From the NCBI RefSeq assembly GCF_000317105.1, contig NC_019693.1, positions 7,234,501-7,298,500 on the forward strand: a stretch of DNA of 64,000 nucleotides, in the 5' to 3' direction. Source of the stretch: Oscillatoria acuminata PCC 6304. Lineage in GTDB: Bacteria; Cyanobacteriota; Cyanobacteriia; Cyanobacteriales; Laspinemataceae. Made by a program: the position numbers and the translations under genes. The notes beneath the pieces are model-generated. The model had not been told where the DNA came from and made no database searches. It worked only from the letters and a program-made list of their open reading frames with translations. This document shows positions 8,531 through 16,544 of the stretch, one piece after another (within the stretch, counting starts at the first letter, position 1; every line of letters begins with the position of its first letter).

Positions 8531-9412
8531 ATGAAGAAAAATTTAATTATTCTCACCCTCCTCGCCGGAGTCGTTCCCGCCCTACTCATGGGGTGTGAGC
8601 AAGATGGCACTCCAGTCACCTCAACTTCCGAACCCGTCGCCCTAGAATCCGCCCCACCCGAGACTCCTGGAACTGAAACCGCCTCTGGAGAAACCGGAAC
8701 ACTCCAAATTGTGGCCAACGGCGAGGACTTCGTGCGAGACGGCTTTACCTCCAAAGATGGCTGGGAGATCAACTTTAATCACGTTTACGTCAACCTCGCC
8801 GAAGTTACCGCCTACCAAACCGACCCGCCCTTCAATCCTGAAAGCGGCAGTCAGCTAATCGCCAACCAACAAGTCCAACTGGATGGAGTGAAAACCGTAG
8901 ACTTGAGGGCCACTCCAGAAAACCCCTCCCCAGTCCTCGCGGAAGTCCCTGCGCCTCCGGGTCAGTACAATGCCCTCTCCTGGAAAATGGTCAAAGGAAC
9001 CGAAGGCCCTGCGGCGGGCTATAGCGTCATGATGGATGGAACAGCGGAAAAAGATGGACAAACCGTCCCCTTTGTCCTCAAACTCGATCGCGAAATGGCT
9101 TTCACCTGTGGCGAGTTCGTCGGGGATGAACGCAAAGGCATGGTTTCTCCCGGCAGTCAGGGCCAGTTAGAAGCCACCTTCCATTTTGATCACCTGTTTG
9201 GAGATGGCGATGCACCGGCAGATGATGAAATCAACGTTAAAGCCCTGGGATTTGAGCCGATCGCCGCTTTAGCCTCCGGGGATCAAGTGAATATGACCAG
9301 TACAGAACTCCAACAAGCCCTCACCACAGAAGATTATCAAACCCTGCAAAACCTCCTCCCCTCCTTGGGTCATGTTGGAGAAGGTCATTGTCAGGAATCT
9401 GCGTCATCATAA
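8531..9412 (+). CDS. Putative metal-cluster lipoprotein
   Basis: The 293-residue protein has a type II signal peptide: MKKN, a hydrophobic run, then the lipobox LLMGC with Cys22 as the lipidation site. An acidic, Pro/Thr-rich linker follows, then a beta-rich domain with NFNHVYVNLAEVTAY and FHFDHLFGDGDAPADDE, a His/Asp-rich stretch that could bind a metal. It ends with GHVGEGHC. The family is not recognised with certainty (it recalls DUF4382/MbnP-type extracytoplasmic proteins). It is first in a same-strand run with NikL-, NikM- and CbiQ-like genes, 62 bp before the next start, so a periplasmic metal-handling role is inferred from context. Confidence 0.75.
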   Translation: MKKNLIILTLLAGVVPALLMGCEQDGTPVTSTSEPVALESAPPETPGTETASGETGTLQIVANGEDFVRDGFTSKDGWEINFNHVYVNLAEVTAYQTDPPFNPESGSQLIANQQVQLDGVKTVDLRATPENPSPVLAEVPAPPGQYNALSWKMVKGTEGPAAGYSVMMDGTAEKDGQTVPFVLKLDREMAFTCGEFVGDERKGMVSPGSQGQLEATFHFDHLFGDGDAPADDEINVKALGFEPIAALASGDQVNMTSTELQQALTTEDYQTLQNLLPSLGHVGEGHCQESASS

Positions 9413-9474
9413 TAGACAGCCCCACCCTGCCATCGTTGCAGGGGAAATACCTACTCAGGGATCGAAACTTTACC

Positions 9475-10059
9475 ATGATTAATCGACCGATCACCCCAAC
9501 TGCTGCGGAGGCAGTCCTCTGGGCGTTTGCCAGTGGGCTGTTTGCCTGGGCCCTTGGGAATCCTCTACCCGCGATCGCCCACGGGGTTGAAGTGACTCAT
9601 CAAACCCTAGAAGCGGTAGAGGTCCAGGCCCTCTACGATACTGGCGACCCCATGTCCAATGCCCAAGTAACCGTTTATGCCCCCAACGACCCAGAAACCC
9701 CTTGGAAACAAGGTACAGCGGACCAGAATGGGCGGTTTTTGTTTGCCCCCGACCCCTCCCTGGCGGGAAATTGGGCGGTGAGGGTCCGACAAGCGGGTCA
9801 CGGGGGGATCATTAATGTGGCGATCGCCCCAGAAACTCCCCCGGAGACGGCAGTCGCCCCTCCCGATGCCACCGAGGTTCCCGAGGTTGCCCCCAATTCC
9901 CGGACCCTAAGTTCTCCGAGTCCCTCGGTCAACCCCCTGCCAACCGGGTTGGCGATCGCCTCCGGGGTCTGGGGATTTGTGGGAACTGCCCTGTTTTTTT
10001 CCCGGTTTAATAGCAACGGACGAGGCGGCCCCCGCAAAGAAGAAGATTCCGTTGCCTAA
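9475..10059 (+). CDS. nikL: NikL-like component of nickel/cobalt ECF transporter
   Basis: The 194-residue protein has an N-terminal signal/anchor ending PAIAHG, so the mature form would begin with His-Gly. A small Ig-like (carboxypeptidase-regulatory-like) domain follows (AQVTVYAPNDPE, TADQNGRFLF), then a Pro-rich linker and a C-terminal transmembrane helix near residues 162-180. This layout fits the auxiliary NikL subunit of NikMLQO importers, in which a periplasmic domain with an N-terminal His helps deliver the metal. The ATG at 9475-9477 is chosen because the signal peptide starts there; an in-frame upstream start at 9388 would overlap the previous gene. CbiM/NikM follows after 61 bp. The NikL name rests on architecture and context. 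Confidence 0.72.
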   Translation: MINRPITPTAAEAVLWAFASGLFAWALGNPLPAIAHGVEVTHQTLEAVEVQALYDTGDPMSNAQVTVYAPNDPETPWKQGTADQNGRFLFAPDPSLAGNWAVRVRQAGHGGIINVAIAPETPPETAVAPPDATEVPEVAPNSRTLSSPSPSVNPLPTGLAIASGVWGFVGTALFFSRFNSNGRGGPRKEEDSVA

Positions 10060-10120
10060 TTCAATCTCTCCCTTAATATAAATTTTGCCCTAGGGCAATT
10101 TCCCTTTTCGATTTGATTCA

Positions 10121-10762
10121 ATGCATATTCCCGATGGTATTCTTCCCGCTAGTCTTTGTATCGCCGGTTATGGCGCAACCGGGGCCGCCACTTGGTATTC
10201 CCTGCGCCAAATTAATCGCGATCGCAATCCCCAAGCCCAAATTCCCAAAGCCTCCTTACTCACCGCCGCGTTTTTCGTCGCCTCTTGGATTCATATCCCC
10301 GTCCCTCCCGTCAGCGTTCACTTAGTTCTCAATGGACTCTTAGGCACCGTCCTCGGTTATTATGCCTTTCCCGCCATTCTGATTGGGTTATTTTTCCAAG
10401 CCATTATGTTTGGTCATGGGGGACTAACTACCCTAGGAGTCAATGCCATCATGATGGGAATTCCTGCCTTAATTGCTTACCAAATCTTTCAAATGCGCCA
10501 TTGGGTCAAACACCGATGGGGAAACATTACCCTGAGTTTCTTTGCCTTTCTAGCCGGTGCAGTCGGATTAGGACTAGCAGTGGTCATCTTTCTAGTTATC
10601 ATCATCACTACCATTCCCGGGGAATTAGATGTGACGGCGGAAAGAAATGCCATTTATGGACTAACTTTGGCTCACCTGCCTTTGATGCTGATTGAAGGAG
10701 CATTTACCGCTATGTTAGTCACCTTTCTCAATCGGGTCAAACCGGAACTGATTGGGGATTAA
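10121..10762 (+). CDS. cbiM: Substrate-binding membrane subunit of cobalt/nickel ECF transporter (CbiM/NikM)
   Basis: The S component captures Ni2+ or Co2+ in the membrane. The protein starts MHIPDG, the family's obligatory N terminus in which the amino group and His2 coordinate the metal, which fixes the start at the ATG at 10121. Other family motifs are PVSVHLVLNGLLGT and MFGHGGLTTLGVNAIMMG. Six to seven hydrophobic segments are visible in 213 residues. The neighbouring NikL-like gene, and the absence of a cbiN, favour nickel over cobalt, but specificity is not proven. A pair of inverted repeats separates it from cbiQ. Confidence 0.94.
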   Translation: MHIPDGILPASLCIAGYGATGAATWYSLRQINRDRNPQAQIPKASLLTAAFFVASWIHIPVPPVSVHLVLNGLLGTVLGYYAFPAILIGLFFQAIMFGHGGLTTLGVNAIMMGIPALIAYQIFQMRHWVKHRWGNITLSFFAFLAGAVGLGLAVVIFLVIIITTIPGELDVTAERNAIYGLTLAHLPLMLIEGAFTAMLVTFLNRVKPELIGD

Positions 10763-10778
10763 TTTGCCCTCAAAAAAA

Positions 10779-10960
10779 CCCGCAGGCTCAAGCCTGGGGC
10801 TATACTAACAAAGCCCGCCTGCGCGGGCTGAAGAGTAAAATAGGTCTTTCACAAGTGGATTTAAAATGATCCCACATTTGGATCTGAAAAGTCGTTTTTA
10901 TCGGTTAGCCCGCGCAGGCGGGCTTCGTCCGTGTAGCCCCAGGCTTGAGCCTGTGGGTGT
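10779..10960. repeat. Two family A repeats in inverted orientation between cbiM and cbiQ
   Basis: Copy one (10779-10835, reverse) reads AGGCTCAAGCCTGGGGCTA then AAGCCCGCCTGCGCGGGCTGAAG. Copy two (10905-10960, forward) is its near reverse complement. The pair could fold into one long stem with a loop of about 70 bases, as well as four local hairpins. It lies inside what would be a transporter operon, so it may be a processing or attenuation point. The second copy runs right up to a GTG that could otherwise be mistaken for the cbiQ start. Confidence 0.85.
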
Positions 10961-11002
10961 GTGACCGAACTTAGGATTAGAGCTAATTATAAAGGAACTC
11001 GG

Positions 11003-11779
11003 ATGAAGTTTGGATTAGACGATTATGCTCATTTAGAATCCCCCTTACATCAATGGGAACCCCGATGTAAATTAATCGGGCTAATGGGATTAATTTTTGC
11101 CTTTGCAATGGTGCGGGATCAGCGCTTGATGCTGCCCATGTTAGGGGTGAGTGCGAGCATTTATGCCCTGTCTCAATTGCCGGTTGCTTACTGGCGGACT
11201 CGGTTGCGCTATCCGGGATTATTTTTGGTGGGAGTGGTGGGATTTCTGCCCTTTATTTCCGGACAGAGGGTGCTATTTCAACTCGGTCCTATTGCCCTCT
11301 ATCAAGAAGGAACCCTGGCAATGGCAGGCATTGCTAGTCGGTTTTTAGCAATTATTACCCTGTCTCTAGTTTTGTTTGGGACGGCTTCTTTTTTAACCAC
11401 AATTAGAACCCTGAGATCCCTCGGGCTGTCTCCGATTTTAACCGATATGATGATACTGTTTTATCGGTATTTATTTGAACTAGGCGATCGCCTACATACG
11501 ATGCAGTCCGCCATGCGGTTGCGAGGGTTTAAACGCACCCGCCTCACTCCCCGCGCGTTACAAACTCTTGCCTCAGTTGCGGGAACGCTGTTAGTCCAAA
11601 GTTATGAACAATCAGAACGGATTTATCAGGCAATGCGATTGCGGGGTTATGGTCAAAAAACCGTTCTCTACCAGACTCAGCCTTGGCAATTCAAAGATGT
11701 GATGGGTTTAGGATTGGTTTTGGGGCTTGCGGGTACTTTTATGGCAGCAGAATTGTGGCTATCTTCGGGGGTTTTATAA
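11003..11779 (+). CDS. cbiQ: ECF transporter transmembrane (T) subunit CbiQ/NikQ
   Basis: The 258-residue T component links the ATPase to the metal-binding S component. Membrane helices are followed by the cytosolic coupling motifs typical of EcfT: SAMRLRGF (around residue 170) and QAMRLRGYG (around 215), both of the Ala-Arg-Gly-box type. The start is the ATG at 11003, preceded by AAAGGAACTCGG. A GTG at 10961 is in frame but would translate the end of a dispersed repeat. The last 6 bp overlap the convergent K+ channel gene. The cognate ATPase gene lies beyond that channel gene. Confidence 0.92.
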   Translation: MKFGLDDYAHLESPLHQWEPRCKLIGLMGLIFAFAMVRDQRLMLPMLGVSASIYALSQLPVAYWRTRLRYPGLFLVGVVGFLPFISGQRVLFQLGPIALYQEGTLAMAGIASRFLAIITLSLVLFGTASFLTTIRTLRSLGLSPILTDMMILFYRYLFELGDRLHTMQSAMRLRGFKRTRLTPRALQTLASVAGTLLVQSYEQSERIYQAMRLRGYGQKTVLYQTQPWQFKDVMGLGLVLGLAGTFMAAELWLSSGVL

Positions 11780-12736
11780 TTTAAACTTCCGGGAGGCTTC
11801 TTCATACAAGGACAAGGCTAAATCGCGGATGATTTCTTCATTTTCAAAACTATCCCCAAATTTAGTTTTCGCCATTTCAATACAGGTTTTCATCACATCC
11901 GATGAGCGCTCAAGATGATGGGCGATCGCCAACCGTTCCGCATCTTCCCAATGGGGTATCTTTGGACTCGTCAACTGTGCTATCTTTCTGCGTTGCAGTT
12001 CTTCAGAAAATCCAGCAGCAACAATCCCCGCAGGCAAGGCAAACAATCCAATCCCAATAAACGCCAAAGTTGCCCCAAATAATTTACCCAAAGGAGTCAC
12101 CGGATACACATCCCCATACCCCACCGTCGTTAACGTCACCACTCCCCACCACATCGCCGCCGGAATACTCGGAAACGCCTCCGGTTGTTCCTGACTTTCG
12201 GCAAAAAACATCAAACTTGAGGCGAAAATCAGTAAAATGAACACCGTAAATAAAGTCATGATTAATTCATTTTTTTTAGACTCAATCACCCGGAGAATGG
12301 TTTGCAGGGCTTCCGAGTAGCGAATTAATTTCAGCAGTCGCAATAGACGCAAAACATCAGCAAATTTTATTGAACGAATAAGAGGAAATAATAACATCAA
12401 ATAAAAGGGCAAGATGGCCATTAAATCAATCACCACCAACGGTGTCGTCGCATAGCGCAATCGTCCCCATACCGGATGAGCATATCGCGGATCGACCGTA
12501 CAACACCAAAGTTGGATCATATATAATAAAGTAAAGCAGGCGACGGCCACCAGTTCTATTTCATCAACAAACAACTTAAAATTAGAGGAAATAAATGCCG
12601 AAGTTTCTAAAATAAAAGCGGTCACATCTAAAATAACTAATAGGCTCACCGCCCAATCATCAACTCGACTTAATAAATCCGTCGGGTCTGAAGATTCGAG
12701 AATTTGATAAACTCTAGCTTTTAGGGATTGGCTCAT
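11774..12736 (-). CDS. Voltage-gated potassium channel (Kv-like, 6-TM)
   Basis: The 320-residue membrane protein has an S1-S6 layout. The S4 voltage sensor lies in DVLRLLRLLKLIRYSEAL with periodic arginines. The pore helix and selectivity filter read TTVGYGDVYPVTP, followed by S6 with a Gly/Pro hinge (ALPAGIVAAGFSEEL). A short C-terminal cytosolic tail follows and no RCK domain is seen. The start is the ATG at 12734-12736. The gene is inserted in reverse between cbiQ and cbiO, overlapping the end of cbiQ by 6 bp, so it is transcribed against the transporter genes. Potassium selectivity is firmly suggested by TVGYGD; the gating stimulus is inferred. Confidence 0.93.
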   Translation of the reverse strand: MSQSLKARVYQILESSDPTDLLSRVDDWAVSLLVILDVTAFILETSAFISSNFKLFVDEIELVAVACFTLLYMIQLWCCTVDPRYAHPVWGRLRYATTPLVVIDLMAILPFYLMLLFPLIRSIKFADVLRLLRLLKLIRYSEALQTILRVIESKKNELIMTLFTVFILLIFASSLMFFAESQEQPEAFPSIPAAMWWGVVTLTTVGYGDVYPVTPLGKLFGATLAFIGIGLFALPAGIVAAGFSEELQRRKIAQLTSPKIPHWEDAERLAIAHHLERSSDVMKTCIEMAKTKFGDSFENEEIIRDLALSLYEEASRKFKL

Positions 12737-12802
12737 GATGTTTTATTTAGCTCATGACGCTTTAGAAAATTAACCGCACTATTGCTCATCCTATCATATC
12801 CG

Positions 12803-13642
12803 ATGAAAGAACAGATAGAACCCTTAACCTCTAACAACCTCGCCGATCATCTCCCGGGGAATCTTTTAGAAGTCTCATCGAATTCTCATGGGATAGAACC
12901 GAATCAGGTGGCAGTTGCCATTGATGAACTCTGCTTTTCCTACCCGGATAAAGCCGATGTTTTACAAAACATCAATCTGCGAATCCATCCCGGCGATCGC
13001 GTTGGACTGATTGGGTCCAATGGTGCAGGCAAAACCAGTTTATTTTTATCAATTTGTGGCATTCTCAAGCCCATTTCCGGCCAAATCACCCTCTTGAATC
13101 GCCCCGTCATCCCCGGTGAATTCCGTCCGGAAATCGGCTTAGTTTTTCAAAACCCGAACGATCAGCTATTCTCTGCCTCCGTCTGGGATGATGTGGCTTT
13201 TGGACCGCAAAATATGGGACTATCGGGGTCAGAATTAAGCGATCGCGTTAGAACCGCCCTCGACTTAACGGGAGTTAGGGACCTAGAAACTCGTCCCCCC
13301 CACCATCTTTCCGGCGGACAAAAGCGGATGGTGGCGATCGCCACCGTTCTAGCCATGCAACCTCAAATTATCCTCTATGATGAACCCAGCGCCAACCTGG
13401 ATTTGCGAGCCCGTCGGCGTTTAATCCACTTTTTGCAGGCATCCCAGCAAACCTTACTAATTTCCTCTCACGACTTAGAACTCATTCTGGAAGTGTGCGA
13501 TCGGGTCATTCTCATGGACGAAGGACGGATCATCACCACCGGCAGTCCCGATGTTGTCATGGCAGATGCACCCCTGATGGAAGCACATGGGTTGGAAAAA
13601 CCCCACTCCCTCCACCACCATCGCCCGCTTCATCACCCCTAA
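12803..13642 (+). CDS. cbiO: ECF transporter ATPase CbiO/NikO with His-rich tail
   Basis: This ABC ATPase powers nickel/cobalt uptake with CbiM and CbiQ. In 279 residues it has Walker A GSNGAGKTSL, a Q-loop (VFQNPNDQLFSA, the ECF-type Q-loop), signature LSGGQKRM, Walker B IILYDEPSANLD and the H-loop SSHDLE. The C terminus ends HSLHHHRPLHHP, seven histidines in twelve residues, a plausible nickel/cobalt-binding or buffering tail. The ATG at 12803 is preferred to an in-frame TTG at 12782. It is separated from cbiQ by a divergent K+ channel gene and so needs its own promoter in the 66 bp between the two starts. Confidence 0.94.
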   Translation: MKEQIEPLTSNNLADHLPGNLLEVSSNSHGIEPNQVAVAIDELCFSYPDKADVLQNINLRIHPGDRVGLIGSNGAGKTSLFLSICGILKPISGQITLLNRPVIPGEFRPEIGLVFQNPNDQLFSASVWDDVAFGPQNMGLSGSELSDRVRTALDLTGVRDLETRPPHHLSGGQKRMVAIATVLAMQPQIILYDEPSANLDLRARRRLIHFLQASQQTLLISSHDLELILEVCDRVILMDEGRIITTGSPDVVMADAPLMEAHGLEKPHSLHHHRPLHHP

Positions 13643-13972
13643 TCTCGGACCCTGCCATTAGAATTTCCCCATCATTAGGACCAGAAACCCGGTTTCTGGT
13701 CCTAATTTCTTGCTAATTCCCTAGAATTTTGTCAAGAAACCCGGTTTGTCTTCCCGCTACTGTAGCGACCCCCAAGAAAATTGGGCGATCGCCTCAGTTA
13801 TATAAATTTTCTGTATCAATCCCAAGCAACCTCCACCAAACAGCCTACCGTCTGTATAACCTGTTCAGAGAGTGCGGATTTCCCCTGCCGAGACAGAATA
13901 TCCAATTGTCTCAGCAGAAATCAACCTTTCCCTGTATCATAATCTTTTAGCCAATCAATAGGAGTCCTTCTC
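13643..13972. other. Intergenic region with terminator-like hairpins
   Basis: The 330-bp gap after cbiO contains the perfect palindrome CCAGAAACCCGGTTTCTGG at about 13680-13698, with a partial repeat of AGAAACCCGGTTT at about 13735. Such GAAACCCGGTTTC units recur in this genome type; a relative lies at 34382-34400. The first could terminate the cbiO transcript. No gene is seen. Confidence 0.65.
13680..13698. terminator. Palindrome downstream of cbiO
   Basis: This is a near loopless palindrome, CCAGAAACCCGGTTTCTGG, about 38 bp past the cbiO stop. It lacks a clean U-run (TCCTAATTTC follows), so it is a candidate terminator or simply a dispersed repeat. Confidence 0.45.
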
Positions 13973-14326
13973 ATGGATATCGTTAGCTTACTCATTACCT
14001 GGGTAATCACCTCAATCAGCTTGTTTATTATTTCTAAACTACCCACTGGCGTAGAAATAGATGGATTTAACAAAGCCTTAATTTCCGCTGCCGTCTTTGG
14101 GATTTTAAATGCGCTGATTAAGCCAATTTTACAAGTTTTAGCCTTCCCAATCACCTTCCTCACCCTCGGATTATTCAGCCTGATTATCAATGCGATTATC
14201 TTTGGATTAGCCGCTTGGTTAGTGACGGGATTTCGCCTCCGTTGGGGATTTTGGAGTGCCATCATCGGGACCTTAGCCCTCAGCTTTATCAACTCCATCC
14301 TGTTTGCCATCTTGGGAATGCTGTAA
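13973..14326 (+). CDS. Phage holin family / PF04020-type small membrane protein
   Basis: This 117-residue protein consists almost entirely of four hydrophobic helices: SLLITWVITSISLFIISKL, then ALISAAVFGILNALIKP, ITFLTLGLFSLIINAIIFGLA and FWSAIIGTLALSFINSILF. The motif GILNALIKP and the overall plan match the widespread YvlD/PF04020 membrane family, named after holins but chromosomal and of unknown function. The start is the ATG at 13973 with AGGAGTCCTTCTC in front, a good ribosome site. No phage genes are nearby, so a lysis role is not implied. Confidence 0.88.
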   Translation: MDIVSLLITWVITSISLFIISKLPTGVEIDGFNKALISAAVFGILNALIKPILQVLAFPITFLTLGLFSLIINAIIFGLAAWLVTGFRLRWGFWSAIIGTLALSFINSILFAILGML

Positions 14327-14403
14327 TCCCGAACCGGGGAATATTGCCCCGCCTAACTTCCCCCGAGATGGGGTAAACAAAAGAGCGATCGCCTCCGACC
14401 TCA

Positions 14404-15603
14404 CTAAAATAAAGACAATTGTCGATACTCAGGCATCTCGTTTGAATCCCGACTGGGCGATCGCTTTTCTGTACCCTTCTCCCCAAACCGAATCCCCGCA
14501 TTCAGACAGTCCAATGCTTGTCTAATATTCCGGGCCAATTGTTGAGCAAACTTGACCGGAACTGCATTCCCAATCTGGAGATGAATATCCCGTTTATTCC
14601 CCCCAATAAATACCCAATCATCCGGAAAGGTTTGTAATCGCGCATATTCGCGATGGGTAAAACTCCGAATTCGCGACGCCTCAATTCGCCACAAAGGAAC
14701 CGTCGATTGAGAATTCCGGACAAACTCACCCTTGACTCGATCTTTTTCATACCGTCCCGCCACCACATTTCCTTGCGCCCATCCCCAAATTGTTGCTGAA
14801 TCTATTGCCGGAAAAGGTGCATCGTAGGACCGAATGGGATGACCATCGGATGCTGTTCTGGATAACCGGACCGGCAGAACTTCCTCCTCTAAATTAAAGG
14901 GATTCCCGGTTTCTCGATGCACTTTACTCTTAAATCCCCATTGCGGATTATGGTTCGGGAGTTCCCCTCCTTCTCCTTGGGCTAAATCGTAAATAAAATC
15001 TCGAATGGTTGTAAGTTCACCGGGTCCGGGTAACTCATATTCCGAGGGAAAATTATCTTTAAATCCCATAAAAATAAACCGACGCCTCGTTTGAGGAACT
15101 CCATAATAGCAGACCTTGAAAATATCAGAAACCACCTGATAGCCTATCTGATTGAGGTCTTGAATAATAGTTTCACTAAAGGGCAAACCCGTCTGAGGCG
15201 ATCGCATGGTTCGCAAATTGAGGACATTTTCAATCAAGACAATCCGAGGTTGACAAATTTTAGCAATCCGAATCACCTCTTGATACAGTAAATTTCGAGG
15301 GTCACTTTCTTGGCGGTTTCCCCCCAAGGAAAATCCTTGGCAGGGAACCCCAGCCAGCAAAACATCTGGTTGTTCCGATAATTGGGGAGAGTAGCAACGG
15401 ACATCGGCTAATTTGACATTCCATTGGCTTCTATTCCGTTGCAGGGTTTGAATACACCAAGGATTAATATCAACGGCTTCTAAGACCCTAAAACCCTCCA
15501 TTTCAAACCCTAAATCTAATCCCCCTGCACCCGCAAATAGACTCAGAACTGAATAAGGATGTTTTTTGGAAATCATGGCTAAGGATGGAGGAGATAACTT
15601 CAT
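14404..15603 (-). CDS. DNA (cytosine-5) methyltransferase, type II
   Basis: It methylates cytosine C5 in a specific DNA site with S-adenosylmethionine. The 399 residues hold the canonical motifs in order: I (LSLFAGAGGLDLGFEMEG), IV with the catalytic Cys (LLAGVPCQGFSLGG), VI (IVLIENV), VIII (QTRRRFIFMGF), then a target-recognition region, and IX/X (REYARLQTFPDDW, IHLQIGNAVPV). The start is the ATG at 15601-15603. The interrupted restriction endonuclease gene ends 11 bp upstream on the same strand, so the two formed a restriction-modification operon. The enzyme looks intact and may now act alone. The target site is not deducible here, though the partner's family suggests GGNNCC. Confidence 0.94.
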   Translation of the reverse strand: MKLSPPSLAMISKKHPYSVLSLFAGAGGLDLGFEMEGFRVLEAVDINPWCIQTLQRNRSQWNVKLADVRCYSPQLSEQPDVLLAGVPCQGFSLGGNRQESDPRNLLYQEVIRIAKICQPRIVLIENVLNLRTMRSPQTGLPFSETIIQDLNQIGYQVVSDIFKVCYYGVPQTRRRFIFMGFKDNFPSEYELPGPGELTTIRDFIYDLAQGEGGELPNHNPQWGFKSKVHRETGNPFNLEEEVLPVRLSRTASDGHPIRSYDAPFPAIDSATIWGWAQGNVVAGRYEKDRVKGEFVRNSQSTVPLWRIEASRIRSFTHREYARLQTFPDDWVFIGGNKRDIHLQIGNAVPVKFAQQLARNIRQALDCLNAGIRFGEKGTEKRSPSRDSNEMPEYRQLSLF

Positions 15604-15614
15604 CAATATTTTAG

Positions 15615-16391
15615 CTAATGATTGACATTTTTCAAAGTAACCCGGGGGCCATTTACTCCCTTAACTCGGTAGGCTAAAAAGCGGTAAACTGTCCCAGATG
15701 AGGGATTTTTTTGTTTAGTTGGAGTTAACATATTGCTTTTTAAATCAAAGGAATAACCAATGACTTGTTGTTCGGCTTCTACACGCACCAGTTCACCCAC
15801 CACCTCAAGGCGTGGATCTTGTTCTTGCTGATCAGGTAGAATTAGGGTGATTTGTTGCTCAGTTCCCGTTATAATTCCGTAAGGCGTTGGGGCTATATAC
15901 ATTTTTCTATCTCGAATTTTGAGGTCCCCATAACTCCCAAATCCTGTGAAACTTTTATTTTTATGAACATACTGGCGATCGGCATTTAAAAAGTCACCAT
16001 GACAGATGACGAGATCCAGAACTGGATAGTCATCCTCATCCGTCTCGGAGTCGTATCGCCCAAAAACATAGTAAATTGTTCTATCCTTATGATATCCGCT
16101 GGGTACTTGACTATTACAGTCATAATTAGCATCCCTCCCCGGAAACCCTAAACACTTAATTTCATAGCCTTCAGCACTGTCAATTAATTTAAAATCTGGG
16201 TAACTATTTCGACTCGGTGGGTGATATTTTATCTAGGCTTCTTCTAAGCGGGTTTGAAACCAGTTTTGGAAAGGAAACTCTTTGTCTTTACGATGTTTTC
16301 TATGGATTAAATCACCTCTACTAATGGCATCATGGCAAGTGATAAAAATTTCTATACATTGATGTTTACTAAATTCTACTTCTAAAGACAT
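15615..16391 (-). pseudogene. Type II restriction endonuclease (PD-(D/E)XK, NgoBV/NlaIV-like), interrupted by amber stop
   Basis: One frame runs from the ATG at 16389-16391 to the TAA at 15615 (258 sense codons) with a single internal TAG at codon 53 (16233-16235). Just after the stop, the protein continues NSYPDFKLIDSAEGYEIKCL, a PD...ExK nuclease core. GYHKDRTIYYVFGRYD, YPVLDLVICHGDFLNADR and a basic C terminus follow. The part before the stop includes FPFQNWFQTRLEEA. From memory, these blocks recall the NgoBV/NlaIV family, which cuts GGNNCC. The rest of the frame is well preserved, so the stop is recent, a sequencing error, or read through. It lies directly upstream of the C5 methylase gene. 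A 95-residue product from the ATG at 15902 would lack the catalytic core. Confidence 0.82.
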
Positions 16392-16490
16392 GAGCTCACC
16401 AACTTCCTTTGGATGTACATTCCACTAATTAAACCATATTCCGGTAATTAATGCTATATTTTACTCTCCTAAATTAAAAACAAAAGGTGT

Positions 16491-16538
16491 AGCCCGCTTG
16501 CGCGGGCTTTGTTCATGTAGTCCTACCTTCAAGGTAAC
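16491..16538 (+). repeat. Family A repeat, diverged copy
   Basis: It contains the hairpin AGCCCGCTTGCGCGGGCT and then a second one in CTACCTTCAAGGTAAC. It is more diverged than the other copies. It lies just downstream of the ABC-2 permease stop, between that gene and the start of the restriction gene. Confidence 0.75.
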
Positions 16539-16544
16539 GGATTT

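Noticed and set aside
10961-11002. GTG start for cbiQ 14 codons upstream
   Set aside because: The first bases belong to a dispersed repeat, while the ATG at 11003 has AAAGGA before it and gives the usual CbiQ N terminus.
13973-14326. Prophage remnant suggested by a holin-family protein
   Set aside because: The family is a common chromosomal membrane protein, and no other phage gene, integrase or attachment site is nearby.
16491-16538. Attachment site of a mobile island next to the restriction-modification genes
   Set aside because: The sequence is a diverged member of a repeat family found in five other places here, and no matching direct repeat bounds the locus.
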